From: Oscillospiraceae bacterium
GTDB taxonomy: Bacteria; Bacillota; Clostridia; Oscillospirales; Oscillospiraceae
Reading direction: 5' to 3'
Assembly: GCA_902783825.1 (NCBI GenBank)
Contig: CACZSJ010000205.1
Span: forward strand, 1-18,278
DNA: 18,278 bases
In this document: positions 7,147 through 14,791 of the stretch, in pieces
How positions within the stretch are numbered: position 1 is the stretch's first letter
Layout of the letters: each line of letters starts with the position of its first letter
Made by a program: the position numbers and the translations under genes
The notes under the pieces: generated by a model
Told to the model about the DNA's origin: nothing
The model's database searches: none
The model's input: only the letters and a program-made list of their open reading frames with translations

Positions 7147-7704
7147 ATGAACGAAGGACGGATGCTTCGCCGCATCAACCAGGGGGACAGCAAAGCCCTG
7201 GAGGAGGCGATTGCACAGTACAGCCCTTATGTTGCCGCCATCGTCCGCAATATCGTGCAGCCGCCCCTGCAGCAGGAAGATGTGGAAGAGATTGTTTCCG
7301 ACGTGTTCCTTCGCCTCTGGCAGAACGCGCAGGACGTATATGCAGGGAAGTTGAAGGCGTGGCTGGCGGCGGTGACCCGAAATTGCGCAAGAGACCGACT
7401 GCGAAGCCTGCATATATCGGCAAAACTGGAGGAGGATATGCTGGAGATTCTCTTCCCGGGGCCGGAGGAAGCCATTGTCCAAGCGGAACTGCGGCAGTTG
7501 ACCCGAGAGGCGGTGGATACGATGCCCGAACCGGATCGGGAGCTCTTCATGCGCTATTACTATCTCTATCAGAAGACGGATGATATCGCCGCCTCATTGG
7601 GGATGAAGCCGGCCACGGTTCGGACCAGGCTCGCTCGTGGGCGGGACAAGCTGCGGGGATTTTTGAGCGAAAGGGGGTACAGCTGTGAAGCTGTCAATCT
7701 ATGA
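7147..7704 (+). CDS. ECF-type RNA polymerase sigma factor
   Basis: The product is a 185-residue two-domain sigma-70 family protein. Region 2 (about 20-87) has the typical VEEIVSDVFLRLWQN and KLKAWLAAVTRNCARDRLR blocks for core RNA polymerase and -10 recognition. Region 4 (about 118-172) ends in a helix-turn-helix, DDIAASLGMKPATVRTRLARGRDKL, that reads the -35 box; there is no region 1 or 3. The ATG at 7147 is chosen over in-frame ATGs at 7063 and 7081 because GAGGAGG precedes it directly and the domain begins there. The downstream anti-sigma gene overlaps the 3' end by 20 bases, so the two are translationally coupled. The signal that activates it is unknown. Confidence 0.93.
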   Translation: MNEGRMLRRINQGDSKALEEAIAQYSPYVAAIVRNIVQPPLQQEDVEEIVSDVFLRLWQNAQDVYAGKLKAWLAAVTRNCARDRLRSLHISAKLEEDMLEILFPGPEEAIVQAELRQLTREAVDTMPEPDRELFMRYYYLYQKTDDIAASLGMKPATVRTRLARGRDKLRGFLSERGYSCEAVNL

Positions 7705-8500
7705 CCTGGCAGACGACTGCTTCCCTGAGCAGGTGACGCTGGGTGAACAAGACGCGGCAATGATCGCGCGTATTCAGGAAAGAGTTAGAAAGGAAATCCG
7801 GATGGATGCCAAAAGGCAAAGGCACCACACGAGCAGAACGATACGTATCGTTGCACTGGTGGCTGCTGTGGCGGCGGCCCTGTCGGCGACGGCTTATGCT
7901 TCGGGCCTGTTCAAAATGCATATGAACGCGCCGGGGGATGGGGAGGTTGTCAGCGGGACTTGGAGCGAGCGCAATGAAGACGGCAGCATCGCCGATGTGC
8001 AAACCTGGACCTATCCGGACGCGGGCTTTGTCTTCACCTTCGAGGCGGAGACTACACCCCATGTGGTGAAGTTCAAGCCCGGCTGGTTGCCGGAACCCAG
8101 CGGTGGACCCATCTTCGGTATGCCGGATGAAGAGGGCTGGTACGGCTATCTCAGCGACAACGGGGAGGGAAAGAACATTCCCTATGTAATTCAGGTCATG
8201 TATATGAATGAAGGCATGACTCTGGTGCTCAACGGCGCGTGCCAGATCGTCAAAGAGGGGAACTTCAGAGGCTACGAGATGCGGCAAATCCATTGCCGTT
8301 ACATGCCGGAATACCTCAACGATGGCAATTATTTGCTGCTGATCGATGAGAACGAGGGCTATTGCCTGATTGTCAGCGGCACCAACAGCATGGAGGATAT
8401 GGAGCATATCGCACAGGAACTGGAGATCCGGGTTTGCGAGGAATTGCTTGACTATAACCAGGACTGCAGCGTGGGACAGATTAACATCGGCCGCGGTTGA
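7685..8500 (+). CDS. Probable single-pass membrane anti-sigma factor
   Basis: The product is a 271-residue protein: an N-terminal cytoplasmic segment (about 1-52), one transmembrane helix (about 53-71, VALVAAVAAALSATAYA) and an extracellular domain of about 200 residues. The outer domain resembles the DUF4367-type domains often attached to clostridial anti-sigma factors, but this is a weak match by eye. No clear zinc-binding anti-sigma HxxxCxxC motif is seen. The role rests mainly on layout: a GTG start overlapping the sigma gene, with GGGGG 7 bases upstream. It would hold the sigma factor at the membrane until an envelope signal arrives. Confidence 0.8.
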   Translation: MKLSIYDLADDCFPEQVTLGEQDAAMIARIQERVRKEIRMDAKRQRHHTSRTIRIVALVAAVAAALSATAYASGLFKMHMNAPGDGEVVSGTWSERNEDGSIADVQTWTYPDAGFVFTFEAETTPHVVKFKPGWLPEPSGGPIFGMPDEEGWYGYLSDNGEGKNIPYVIQVMYMNEGMTLVLNGACQIVKEGNFRGYEMRQIHCRYMPEYLNDGNYLLLIDENEGYCLIVSGTNSMEDMEHIAQELEIRVCEELLDYNQDCSVGQINIGRG

Positions 8501-8509
8501 CGCGGTAAA

Positions 8510-8552
8510 CAAACAAGAAGAGAGCACGAAAGCCGTGCTCTCTTCTTGTTTG
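8510..8552. terminator. Strong bidirectional terminator
   Basis: A 19-bp perfect stem (8510-8528 with 8534-8552) with a 5-base loop lies between convergent operons. The arms are A-rich and T-rich (CAAACAAGAAGAGAG and its complement), so it can serve the anti-sigma gene (+) and the ydcF-like gene (-). Confidence 0.85.
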
Positions 8553-8593
8553 TCCAGGAAATGGATTGTGTGACGCGGCAGGTCCCACGCTTG

Positions 8594-9328
8594 TCAGTTG
8601 CCAAACACCCACAAATGGGTGACGCCGAAGGCCTCCCGGATAAAATAATTGAGCATGACGAAGAAGTAGCCCCAGGGGGCGGCTACCCCTGCGGCCTCCA
8701 CATCCAGCATCCGGGACATGAGCTTGGCCCGATACAGATGATAGGCGCTGGATACGATCGCCACGTTCCCGTTGGGGTCGTCTCCTCGATGGCGGATGAT
8801 GGCGAACGAGTATTCCAGATTCTCTTTGGTGGAGGTGGCCTGGTCTTCCAGCAGAATACGACCCTCGTCGACGCCCTGGGCGATCAGCCAGTCCCGCATG
8901 GCCTGCGCTTCGGTAATCGTCTCTCCCGGCCCCATACCGCCGGAGACGATTGCTGTGCTTTCCGGGTAGCGCTGAAGATAATCTAAAGCGCCTTCCAGAC
9001 GGCGCACCAGGGTCAGCGAGGGACGATCCCCATAGACCGCGGCGCCCAGCACCACCAGATAGGGGCGCCGGTCGTCTTTATCTGTGCGGGCATTTTTGAT
9101 GATAGGGATTTCTACAAAGCAGAAATAGACCAAGCCCAGGAAAACCAGGAACAGCACCACGCGCCAAAGGAAGAGGGGCAGAAAGCGGTGCAGCACGATC
9201 AGCGCTGCCAGGAAAGCCAGCGCATAGCCCCAGTAGGCATAGCCCCGCAGCGCAAAGCGCAGCACGGCGGCGACTGCAAGAAGGCCGCCGCTGAGCGGGG
9301 CCCACAGAGAAGACCCTTGCTTTTTCAC
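8594..9328 (-). CDS. YdcF/ElyC/SanA-type (DUF218) membrane protein
   Basis: The product is a 244-residue protein with about three N-terminal transmembrane helices (roughly 12-28, 31-48, 53-72) and a DUF218 domain from about 89 to 240. Domain landmarks are PYLVVLGAAVYGDRPS, AIVSGG (126-131), ITEAQAMRDWL, LLEDQATSTKENL and VAIVSSAYHLYRA. The frame is open back to 9658, but that stretch lies inside the ABC-F gene. The GTG at 9328 is chosen because it overlaps the ABC-F stop (GTGA) and has GGAGG upstream. ElyC of this family is linked to peptidoglycan precursor or lipid-carrier metabolism in E. coli. Being last in a wall-synthesis operon fits such a role, but the biochemistry is not known. Confidence 0.9.
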   Translation of the reverse strand: MKKQGSSLWAPLSGGLLAVAAVLRFALRGYAYWGYALAFLAALIVLHRFLPLFLWRVVLFLVFLGLVYFCFVEIPIIKNARTDKDDRRPYLVVLGAAVYGDRPSLTLVRRLEGALDYLQRYPESTAIVSGGMGPGETITEAQAMRDWLIAQGVDEGRILLEDQATSTKENLEYSFAIIRHRGDDPNGNVAIVSSAYHLYRAKLMSRMLDVEAAGVAAPWGYFFVMLNYFIREAFGVTHLWVFGN

Positions 9329-11190
9329 GAGTTTAGTTCCTCCCAACGTTCGTATTGGAGCAGGAGATCCACATTCAGCTCCTCTTTTTGCGCCTCGATT
9401 TCCATCAGCTTCTGATAGTCTGTGGCATGCTCCTGCGCCAAGCGATCCAAATCGGCCAGCACTTCCTCCAGCTTTCCAATTTCCCGCTCCACACGGGCGA
9501 TCTGCTTTTCCAGACTGGGCGTACGGGCGCGTTTTTCTTCTTTTTTCTTTTGGGCGCTTTTTTCTGCCTGGGCGAAAACGACCTGCCGTTCCCGCCAAGC
9601 AGCGTAGTCCCGGTAGCTGCCGCGATAGTCGGTGATCCGACCCTGCTCCAGCGCCCAAATGCGCGTGGCAAATTTCTCAATAAAGTAGCGGTCATGGGAC
9701 ACGAACAGCAGGGTCTGCTCATAGTCTGAGAGCGCATCCTCCATCCATTCCCGGCTGGCGATGTCCAAATGGTTGGTCGGCTCATCCAGGATCAAAAGGT
9801 TGATATCGCTGCCCATGAGCATGCACAGGCGCAGGCGGCTGCGTTCTCCGCCGGACAGGGCGCCCACCGGCGTCAACACATCCTCGCCCCGAAAGCCGAA
9901 GGCGGCAAGCCGGTCTCGTGCCTCCTGAGGCTGGCAGCGGCAGTCGTAAAGCATCGTATCCAGCGCGGAGCGGCTGTCCGAGGAAAAGCGCACGATCTGG
10001 GGCAGGTAAGCGCTGCGCACCGTGGGGCCCAGGTACAGATAGCCGGCGTCTGGCGTCTCCTGCTGCATGATGAGCTTGACCAAGGTGGATTTTCCCGTGC
10101 CGTTGTCGCCGATCAGCGCGATGCGCTCCCCACCGGTGACGGTGAGGGACAGATCGGAAAACAGCGTCCGATCGCCGTAGCCTTTTTGCAAATCTTGGGT
10201 GACCAGCACCTCGTCTCCGTAAAACTCCCGCTGCTTAAACTTCGCCTGGAGCTTTCTCTCCTGCAGGGGCTTTTCGCTCTGCTGCAGCTTTTCGATGCGC
10301 TTCTCCATGGAGAAGGCGCGCTTATGGAGCTTGTCGTTGCCCATGAAGGCCCAGAGATGCATTTGCTCCGCCGCCCGAGTCAACTGTTCGATCTTGGCCT
10401 GATCCCGCTCGTATTTTTTCAGCTTTTCCTCGAAACGGCGCTGCCGCTCCTGCAAATAAAAGCTGTAATTGCCGCTGTAAAGCTCTGCGCGGCCCTCGCT
10501 GATTTCCACACAGCGCTGCACCACCCGATCCAAAAAATAGCGGTCGTGGCTGATGGTGAGCACGGTGCCCCGGAAATGCAGCAGATAGTCCTCCAGCCAT
10601 TCCGTGGCGCGCAGGTCCAGGTGGTTGGTAGGCTCGTCCAGCAGCAGGATATCCGTATCCTCCAGAATCAGCCGGGCCAGATTGACCCGGGTCTTTTCCC
10701 CGCCGGACAGGCTGTCAAAGAGCTGTTGGCGCATGGCCGCGGGAATCTGCAGACCGTTGGCCACGCGGTTGCGGTCCGTTTCCATCTGATAGCCGCCCAG
10801 GCGGCGGAATTCTTCGCTGAGTCGGTCATATTCCCGCAGCAGGGCGGGGGAGGCGTCCTGCTCCATGGCTTCGGTCAGCTCCTGGATACGCTGGCTCATA
10901 TCGTAGAGCCGCCGATGGGCGGCCTTGAGAACGTCTTCCGTGGTCCAGTCCGCCGGATAAACCGGGATCTGGGAAATCAGCCCCATACGCTTGCCGGGGG
11001 CCACGGAGACAAAGCCTTCATCGGGAAACAGTTCCCCGATCAAAAGCCGGAAAAGGGTGGTTTTTCCACAGCCGTTAGGGCCGAGAATCCCTACCCGCTC
11101 GCCGGTGTTGACGGTGAAGGACAGCCCGTCCAGCACATTGCTGCCGACTTCAAAGGATTTGACAAGTCCGTTTACCTGAATGTCGATCAT
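9325..11190 (-). CDS. ABC-F family ATPase
   Basis: The product is a 621-residue protein with two fused ABC ATPase domains and no membrane segment, which defines ABC-F. Domain 1 has GPNGCGKT (37-44), LSGGEKTR (161-168) and LLLDEPTNHLD (182-192). Domain 2 has GDNGTGKS (361-368), LSGGERSR (445-452) and LLILDEPTNHLD (465-476). A charged linker (about 240-325) corresponds to the P-site tRNA interaction motif. The C-terminus (about 540-615) is a lysine/glutamate-rich coiled coil. ABC-F proteins act on the ribosome, either in translation or in protecting it from antibiotics; which applies here cannot be told. AAGGAG precedes the ATG. It starts 4 bases after the PBP stop and overlaps the ydcF-like gene. 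Confidence 0.95.
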   Translation of the reverse strand: MIDIQVNGLVKSFEVGSNVLDGLSFTVNTGERVGILGPNGCGKTTLFRLLIGELFPDEGFVSVAPGKRMGLISQIPVYPADWTTEDVLKAAHRRLYDMSQRIQELTEAMEQDASPALLREYDRLSEEFRRLGGYQMETDRNRVANGLQIPAAMRQQLFDSLSGGEKTRVNLARLILEDTDILLLDEPTNHLDLRATEWLEDYLLHFRGTVLTISHDRYFLDRVVQRCVEISEGRAELYSGNYSFYLQERQRRFEEKLKKYERDQAKIEQLTRAAEQMHLWAFMGNDKLHKRAFSMEKRIEKLQQSEKPLQERKLQAKFKQREFYGDEVLVTQDLQKGYGDRTLFSDLSLTVTGGERIALIGDNGTGKSTLVKLIMQQETPDAGYLYLGPTVRSAYLPQIVRFSSDSRSALDTMLYDCRCQPQEARDRLAAFGFRGEDVLTPVGALSGGERSRLRLCMLMGSDINLLILDEPTNHLDIASREWMEDALSDYEQTLLFVSHDRYFIEKFATRIWALEQGRITDYRGSYRDYAAWRERQVVFAQAEKSAQKKKEEKRARTPSLEKQIARVEREIGKLEEVLADLDRLAQEHATDYQKLMEIEAQKEELNVDLLLQYERWEELNS

Positions 11191-11194
11191 GCGC

Positions 11195-12490
11195 TCAGCT
11201 CCTTACCGCCGTGTGCAGCACGTTGTAGGCGATGCGGCCGGCCACGGTCAGTCCGCCGCCGCCTCGCTCCACCAGGAAAACAAAGGCGTAGGGATGGGCG
11301 TCGTCGTTGAGAAAACCGGTGAACCAGGCATGGGAAGTGCCGTCGCCGACTTCGGCTGTGCCGGTCTTGGCACAGAGCTTGAGCCCCGGGAAGGACTCGC
11401 TGCCGCCGTAGCTGTAGGCCACATTGAAGCTCATCATTTCCGCCAGCTTGTTGGCGGTTGCGGCTTCCATCAGCCTCAGGCTTTTGTTCTCCTGATCATC
11501 CAGCAGCAGCGTAGGCTCCACCAGCATGCCGCCGTTGGCGATGGCGCTGACCAGACGCAGCATGGAGAAGGGGCAGATCATGTCTGTGGACTGGCCGATG
11601 CCGGACCAGCCAAGCTCCGGGTCGCCCACAAACTGGGTAGGATAGCTGCCCGCCGCCGTAGGCGTACCGTTGAGCTCGTGAGGATCCAGGAAACCATAAT
11701 CTCGCACATATTTGACCATGGTATCCTGGCCCATGTTTACCGCCATCCGGGAGAACGCCACGTTACAGGAATTGGCCAGCGCCTGCTCAAAGGTCTGCGA
11801 ATAGTGCTCGAAGGGGCAGGTGACCTCTACGCCGGCAAAATCGGTGACGCCTTCGCAGTAAAAGTTCCGATTCTGGATGCCATCCAGATTCTCAATGGCG
11901 GCGGCGGCTGTGATAAGCTTGAAAATGGAACCGGGCACAAAGGTGGCGGAGAGGCCCCGGTTGAGAAAAGCGCCCTCGGCCGGCTCCGCATCGGGATCCG
12001 CCGGATCCACAGAAGGGGCGGAGACCATGCAGAGCATTTCGCCAGTTTTGTAGTTGCAGATCAGAATAGCGCCCTGCTGACCGATCAGGGAATTGTAGGC
12101 GGCGTTGTTGAGCCGGGCGTCAATGCTTAACCGTAAGGAGCCGGTATGGCTTTGGGTGGTGCCGTAGACATGACTGAAGCTGCGCATGTTGTGCCAGAAG
12201 GAGGACAGCACGCCGCTTCCGCTGCGGCCCCAGTAATCCCCGGTGACATGGTAATTGGCAATGCGGACGGCCCGGTCGTCGGCATAGCGGTTTTCCGTGG
12301 GGCTAAAGGCCGCCAGAACCATGCCGTTGCGATCCAGGATCTCCCCGGTAGCTTCGGTGTTCAGTCGGGAGAAGTACAGGGCCCAGTCTTCCCCGTGGTC
12401 CACATAACGAATGAGATAGGTAGCCACGCCCGCAATCACCAGCATGGCCAGAAGCAGGACGGAGGCGGCGCGGTTGGTTATCTTTTTCAT
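11195..12490 (-). CDS. Short class B penicillin-binding protein (transpeptidase)
   Basis: The product is a 431-residue D,D-transpeptidase that cross-links peptidoglycan outside the membrane. One N-terminal signal anchor spans about 10-27. The transpeptidase domain carries all three active-site motifs: S188-I-F-K191 in PGSIFK, S241-C-N243, and K375-T-G377 in CAKTGTAE. ILDRNG at 51-56 is the usual start of the PBP dimerisation region. The protein is shorter than most class B PBPs (550-750 residues), because the N-terminal pedestal region is reduced; the size is nearer to actinobacterial PbpA. Its ATG overlaps the stop of the SEDS fusion (ATGA), pointing to a cognate SEDS-PBP pair. Confidence 0.95.
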   Translation of the reverse strand: MKKITNRAASVLLLAMLVIAGVATYLIRYVDHGEDWALYFSRLNTEATGEILDRNGMVLAAFSPTENRYADDRAVRIANYHVTGDYWGRSGSGVLSSFWHNMRSFSHVYGTTQSHTGSLRLSIDARLNNAAYNSLIGQQGAILICNYKTGEMLCMVSAPSVDPADPDAEPAEGAFLNRGLSATFVPGSIFKLITAAAAIENLDGIQNRNFYCEGVTDFAGVEVTCPFEHYSQTFEQALANSCNVAFSRMAVNMGQDTMVKYVRDYGFLDPHELNGTPTAAGSYPTQFVGDPELGWSGIGQSTDMICPFSMLRLVSAIANGGMLVEPTLLLDDQENKSLRLMEAATANKLAEMMSFNVAYSYGGSESFPGLKLCAKTGTAEVGDGTSHAWFTGFLNDDAHPYAFVFLVERGGGGLTVAGRIAYNVLHTAVRS

Positions 12491-14280
12491 GGTTTGCGTG
12501 CGCCTCCTTTCTTTTTCCCGGCGGCGCTGGATTTGGAAGCGGCCTTGGCAGGCGGCTCCTTTTTAGGGCCGGGCCGCGGCGGTTCCGAAGCGTCCGCCAG
12601 CGAGTGCAGGCGGCTGCCCGGACGTACGGCAAAGCTGGCGTCCTTACGGTTGTCGGCGCCCTTGATAAAGGCCATCAGCATCCAACAGGACAGCAGGGAA
12701 GTGCCGCCTCGGGAGATGAAGGGAAAGGTCACGCCGGTAAAGGGCAGGATATCCATGGAGCCGAACACGTTCAGAGCCAGCTGGGTCAGCAGAATGCTCA
12801 TGGTGGAGCAGGCCGCGATGGCATAGTACGCAGAACGGCCATGGCGGGCGCTGCGCACGGCGAAGAAGGCCAGGGTCAGCATGGCCCAAATGGCGCACAG
12901 GCCGATGATCAGCCCCAGTTCTTCGCAAATGACAGCAAAGACCATATCGGTATTGGCGGCGAAAACATCCTTGAGCCAGCCGCTTCCGGCGCCCTTGCCG
13001 AAGAGCCCGCCCGCCGCGGCGGCGGACATGGCCCGGGTCTGCTGATAGCCCTTGTCAAACACATCCTCCCACACATGGCCCCAGGAGGCAAAGCGTTGGG
13101 CGATGTAGGGTCTTACGCTGACGGCCAGAAAACCGGCCAGGCCGGCGCTGCTGACGGCAAGAAATACGGTGGCAATGGAGCCGGAGCGCATGAAGGAGAT
13201 GACGAGAAAGCTTACAAAGAACACCAGCGCCGTGCCAAAGTCCCCGATGAGGGCCAGGGCAATGACACAGACGGCGGAAAAGGCGATGAAGCTGAACAGG
13301 TTGCGCCGCCGGAATAGCTTTTCCAAAGTTGAGGAGCCCACATAAACGTAGGCCACCTTGACCATCTCGGAAGGCTGGAAAGAGAAGCCGCCGAACTCCA
13401 GCCAGTTGCGGGCGCCCAGCACCGCGTCGCTGGCCACGACGTTTACAGCCAGCAGTAGCATCGCGCCCAGAGCGATGGGGAAGCGGAAGGAGGCGGTGCG
13501 CTTGAGACCCCGCAGCCACCAGCCGTTGAGCAGGAACAGGGTCACGGCGGCCACCGTCAATAAAATCTGCTTGTACATGTCTCCCGGCGTGGAGGTGGCG
13601 GCCACGGACATGCCCAGGGTTGTCAGATAGAAGGCCAGGGTTTCCACCTCAAAGCCGCTGCGGCCCATGATGCGCATGGCGTTAAAGCAGCTCCACTGAA
13701 GCATGATCAGCGCCACAAAGCCCAGGCTGATGGCAGGCAGGTGCTCCGGGGCGGCAAAGATGGCGTGCTGCAGGAGCAGGAAGATTTGAAACAGAGTCAG
13801 CTCCAGCAGGGTGACGGCGGGGGAGAAGCGCTTGCCGGCAGTCGTCCGCGAGGCTTCCAGACGGATGCGCTTTTCCTGGGGAATGTCCTGAAAGCGCACG
13901 GTGCTGCCATTGAGGTTGATTACGTCTCCATCGAAGATCTGCTCCCCTTTGGGAGCGACCTTGGTGCCGTTGACCCATACGCCGCCACGGCCGAACACAT
14001 CGTAAACCCGCCACTGACCGCTGTCGTTGCGGGTGAGAACCGCGTGGGTTCGGCGCACGCCGGGTTTTTCCACCCGGACGTCGGCGCTGCGGGAGCAGCC
14101 GATGATATTTTCCCAGTGGTTGACGGGCAGCGTCTCCCGACCGGCGCGGATATAGGCCCAGGTTTCCGGCTCATAGCGTTCCCGCAGCATGGAGCGCAGA
14201 CAGCGCAGAAGAATGGCCAGAGACAGGAGAATCAGGACAAATTTCGATGTGGTGAGCATGTATTGCAGAAACTCTTCCAA
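12487..14280 (-). CDS. FHA domain fused to a RodA/FtsW-type SEDS glycosyltransferase
   Basis: The product is 597 residues. One N-terminal transmembrane helix (about 12-27) is followed by a cytoplasmic FHA domain (about 58-131: IIGCSRSADV, GVRRTHAVL, VWVNGTKV, FDGDVINLN), then about ten membrane helices of a SEDS polymerase (about 155-550) and a Pro/Lys/Ala-rich cytoplasmic tail. SEDS landmarks are the RNWLEFGGFSFQPSEMVKVA block, GDFGTALVFF with the conserved Asp, and ISRGGTSLL. SEDS proteins polymerise lipid II into glycan strands. In the FHA domain the phosphate-contacting Arg of GR is Cys62 and the Ser of SRxH is Arg76, so canonical phosphothreonine binding is uncertain. The start is TTG at 14280, with GGGAGGTG just upstream. 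Confidence 0.93.
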   Translation of the reverse strand: MEEFLQYMLTTSKFVLILLSLAILLRCLRSMLRERYEPETWAYIRAGRETLPVNHWENIIGCSRSADVRVEKPGVRRTHAVLTRNDSGQWRVYDVFGRGGVWVNGTKVAPKGEQIFDGDVINLNGSTVRFQDIPQEKRIRLEASRTTAGKRFSPAVTLLELTLFQIFLLLQHAIFAAPEHLPAISLGFVALIMLQWSCFNAMRIMGRSGFEVETLAFYLTTLGMSVAATSTPGDMYKQILLTVAAVTLFLLNGWWLRGLKRTASFRFPIALGAMLLLAVNVVASDAVLGARNWLEFGGFSFQPSEMVKVAYVYVGSSTLEKLFRRRNLFSFIAFSAVCVIALALIGDFGTALVFFVSFLVISFMRSGSIATVFLAVSSAGLAGFLAVSVRPYIAQRFASWGHVWEDVFDKGYQQTRAMSAAAAGGLFGKGAGSGWLKDVFAANTDMVFAVICEELGLIIGLCAIWAMLTLAFFAVRSARHGRSAYYAIAACSTMSILLTQLALNVFGSMDILPFTGVTFPFISRGGTSLLSCWMLMAFIKGADNRKDASFAVRPGSRLHSLADASEPPRPGPKKEPPAKAASKSSAAGKKKGGARKP

Positions 14281-14303
14281 GGAGACACCTCCCTTCTTTT
14301 CTT

Positions 14304-14330
14304 TCCCGTCCCGCCGGGGGCGGGACGGGA
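14304..14330. repeat. GC-rich 12-bp hairpin in the 5' leader of the FHA-SEDS operon
   Basis: TCCCGTCCCGCC (14304-14315) pairs perfectly with 14319-14330 around a 3-base loop. On the minus-strand transcript it lies between the promoter and the ribosome binding site, about 15 bases upstream of the GGGAGG. No T run follows on either strand, so it is not an obvious terminator. Confidence 0.75.
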
Positions 14331-14373
14331 TCCAAAGTGGGCAGCGAGAACCGAGGCTCGCGCATACTTAAGT

Positions 14374-14403
14374 AGTATACCACAAAAGTGGGGGCATTGA
14401 CAA
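14374..14403 (-). promoter_or_regulatory. Promoter of the FHA-SEDS operon
   Basis: On the minus strand, TTGTCA (14403-14398) and TATACT (14379-14374) are separated by 18 bp. The leader to the TTG start is about 85 nt. The -35 box overlaps the -35 box of the divergent promoter. Confidence 0.75.
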
Positions 14404-14425
14404 TGTCAGACAAGTCAACTACAAT
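14397..14425 (+). promoter_or_regulatory. Promoter of the NusG_II/Gx gene pair
   Basis: TTGACA (14397-14402) and TACAAT (14420-14425) are separated by 17 bp. Transcription would start about 14431-14433, that is 2-4 bases before the ATG at 14435, which implies a leaderless mRNA. Confidence 0.8.
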
Positions 14426-14434
14426 AAGAAAGCA

Positions 14435-14791
14435 ATGGATAAGAAAACAAAAACCTGGATCGTGGTCTTTGTGCTTTTCGCCCTGGCGGCGGTGGGCGCC
14501 TTTGTCATGCTGCGCGGCCAAGGCGGAACCGTGGCGCGCATCTCCGTAGACGGCGAAGTGCTGGAGCGGATCGATCTGTCCCGGGTTCAGAAGAGCTACG
14601 ACATTCTGGTGGAGACCGGGTATGGAAAGAACGTGATTCATGTGGAGCCGGGGGCCATCTGTGTAACGGAGGCGGATTGCCCGGATCGGATCTGCGTGGC
14701 CATGGGCCAGCTTCAGGGCGACGGCATCCCCATCGTGTGCATGCCCCATCATCTGGTGATCGAAATAGAGGGGGGCGAGTTGGATGGCTGA
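14435..14791 (+). CDS. NusG domain II-containing membrane-anchored protein
   Basis: The product is 118 residues: an N-terminal transmembrane helix (about 8-26) and a small extracytoplasmic NusG_II-type domain (PF07009-like). The domain contains four cysteines (76, 82, 87, 102) in CVTEADCPDRIC and IPIVCMPHHLVIEI, the pattern usual for this family. Such proteins are nearly always next to a Gx transporter gene, as here, where the two overlap by 8 bases. Related pairs occur in flavin-based extracellular electron transfer loci and near ApbE or Rnf genes in other Firmicutes; none of those is visible here. There is no Shine-Dalgarno sequence before the ATG. The biochemical role is unknown. Confidence 0.88.
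   Translation: MDKKTKTWIVVFVLFALAAVGAFVMLRGQGGTVARISVDGEVLERIDLSRVQKSYDILVETGYGKNVIHVEPGAICVTEADCPDRICVAMGQLQGDGIPIVCMPHHLVIEIEGGELDG

Noticed and set aside
9329..9658. Upstream extension of the ydcF-like frame
   Set aside because: It overlaps the ABC-F gene in another frame and reads as low-quality basic sequence. The GTG at 9328 has a ribosome binding site and a coupled stop/start.
9769..11310. A 513-codon open frame on the plus strand opposite the ABC-F gene
   Set aside because: It is antisense to a clear two-domain ABC-F protein and has no motif of its own.
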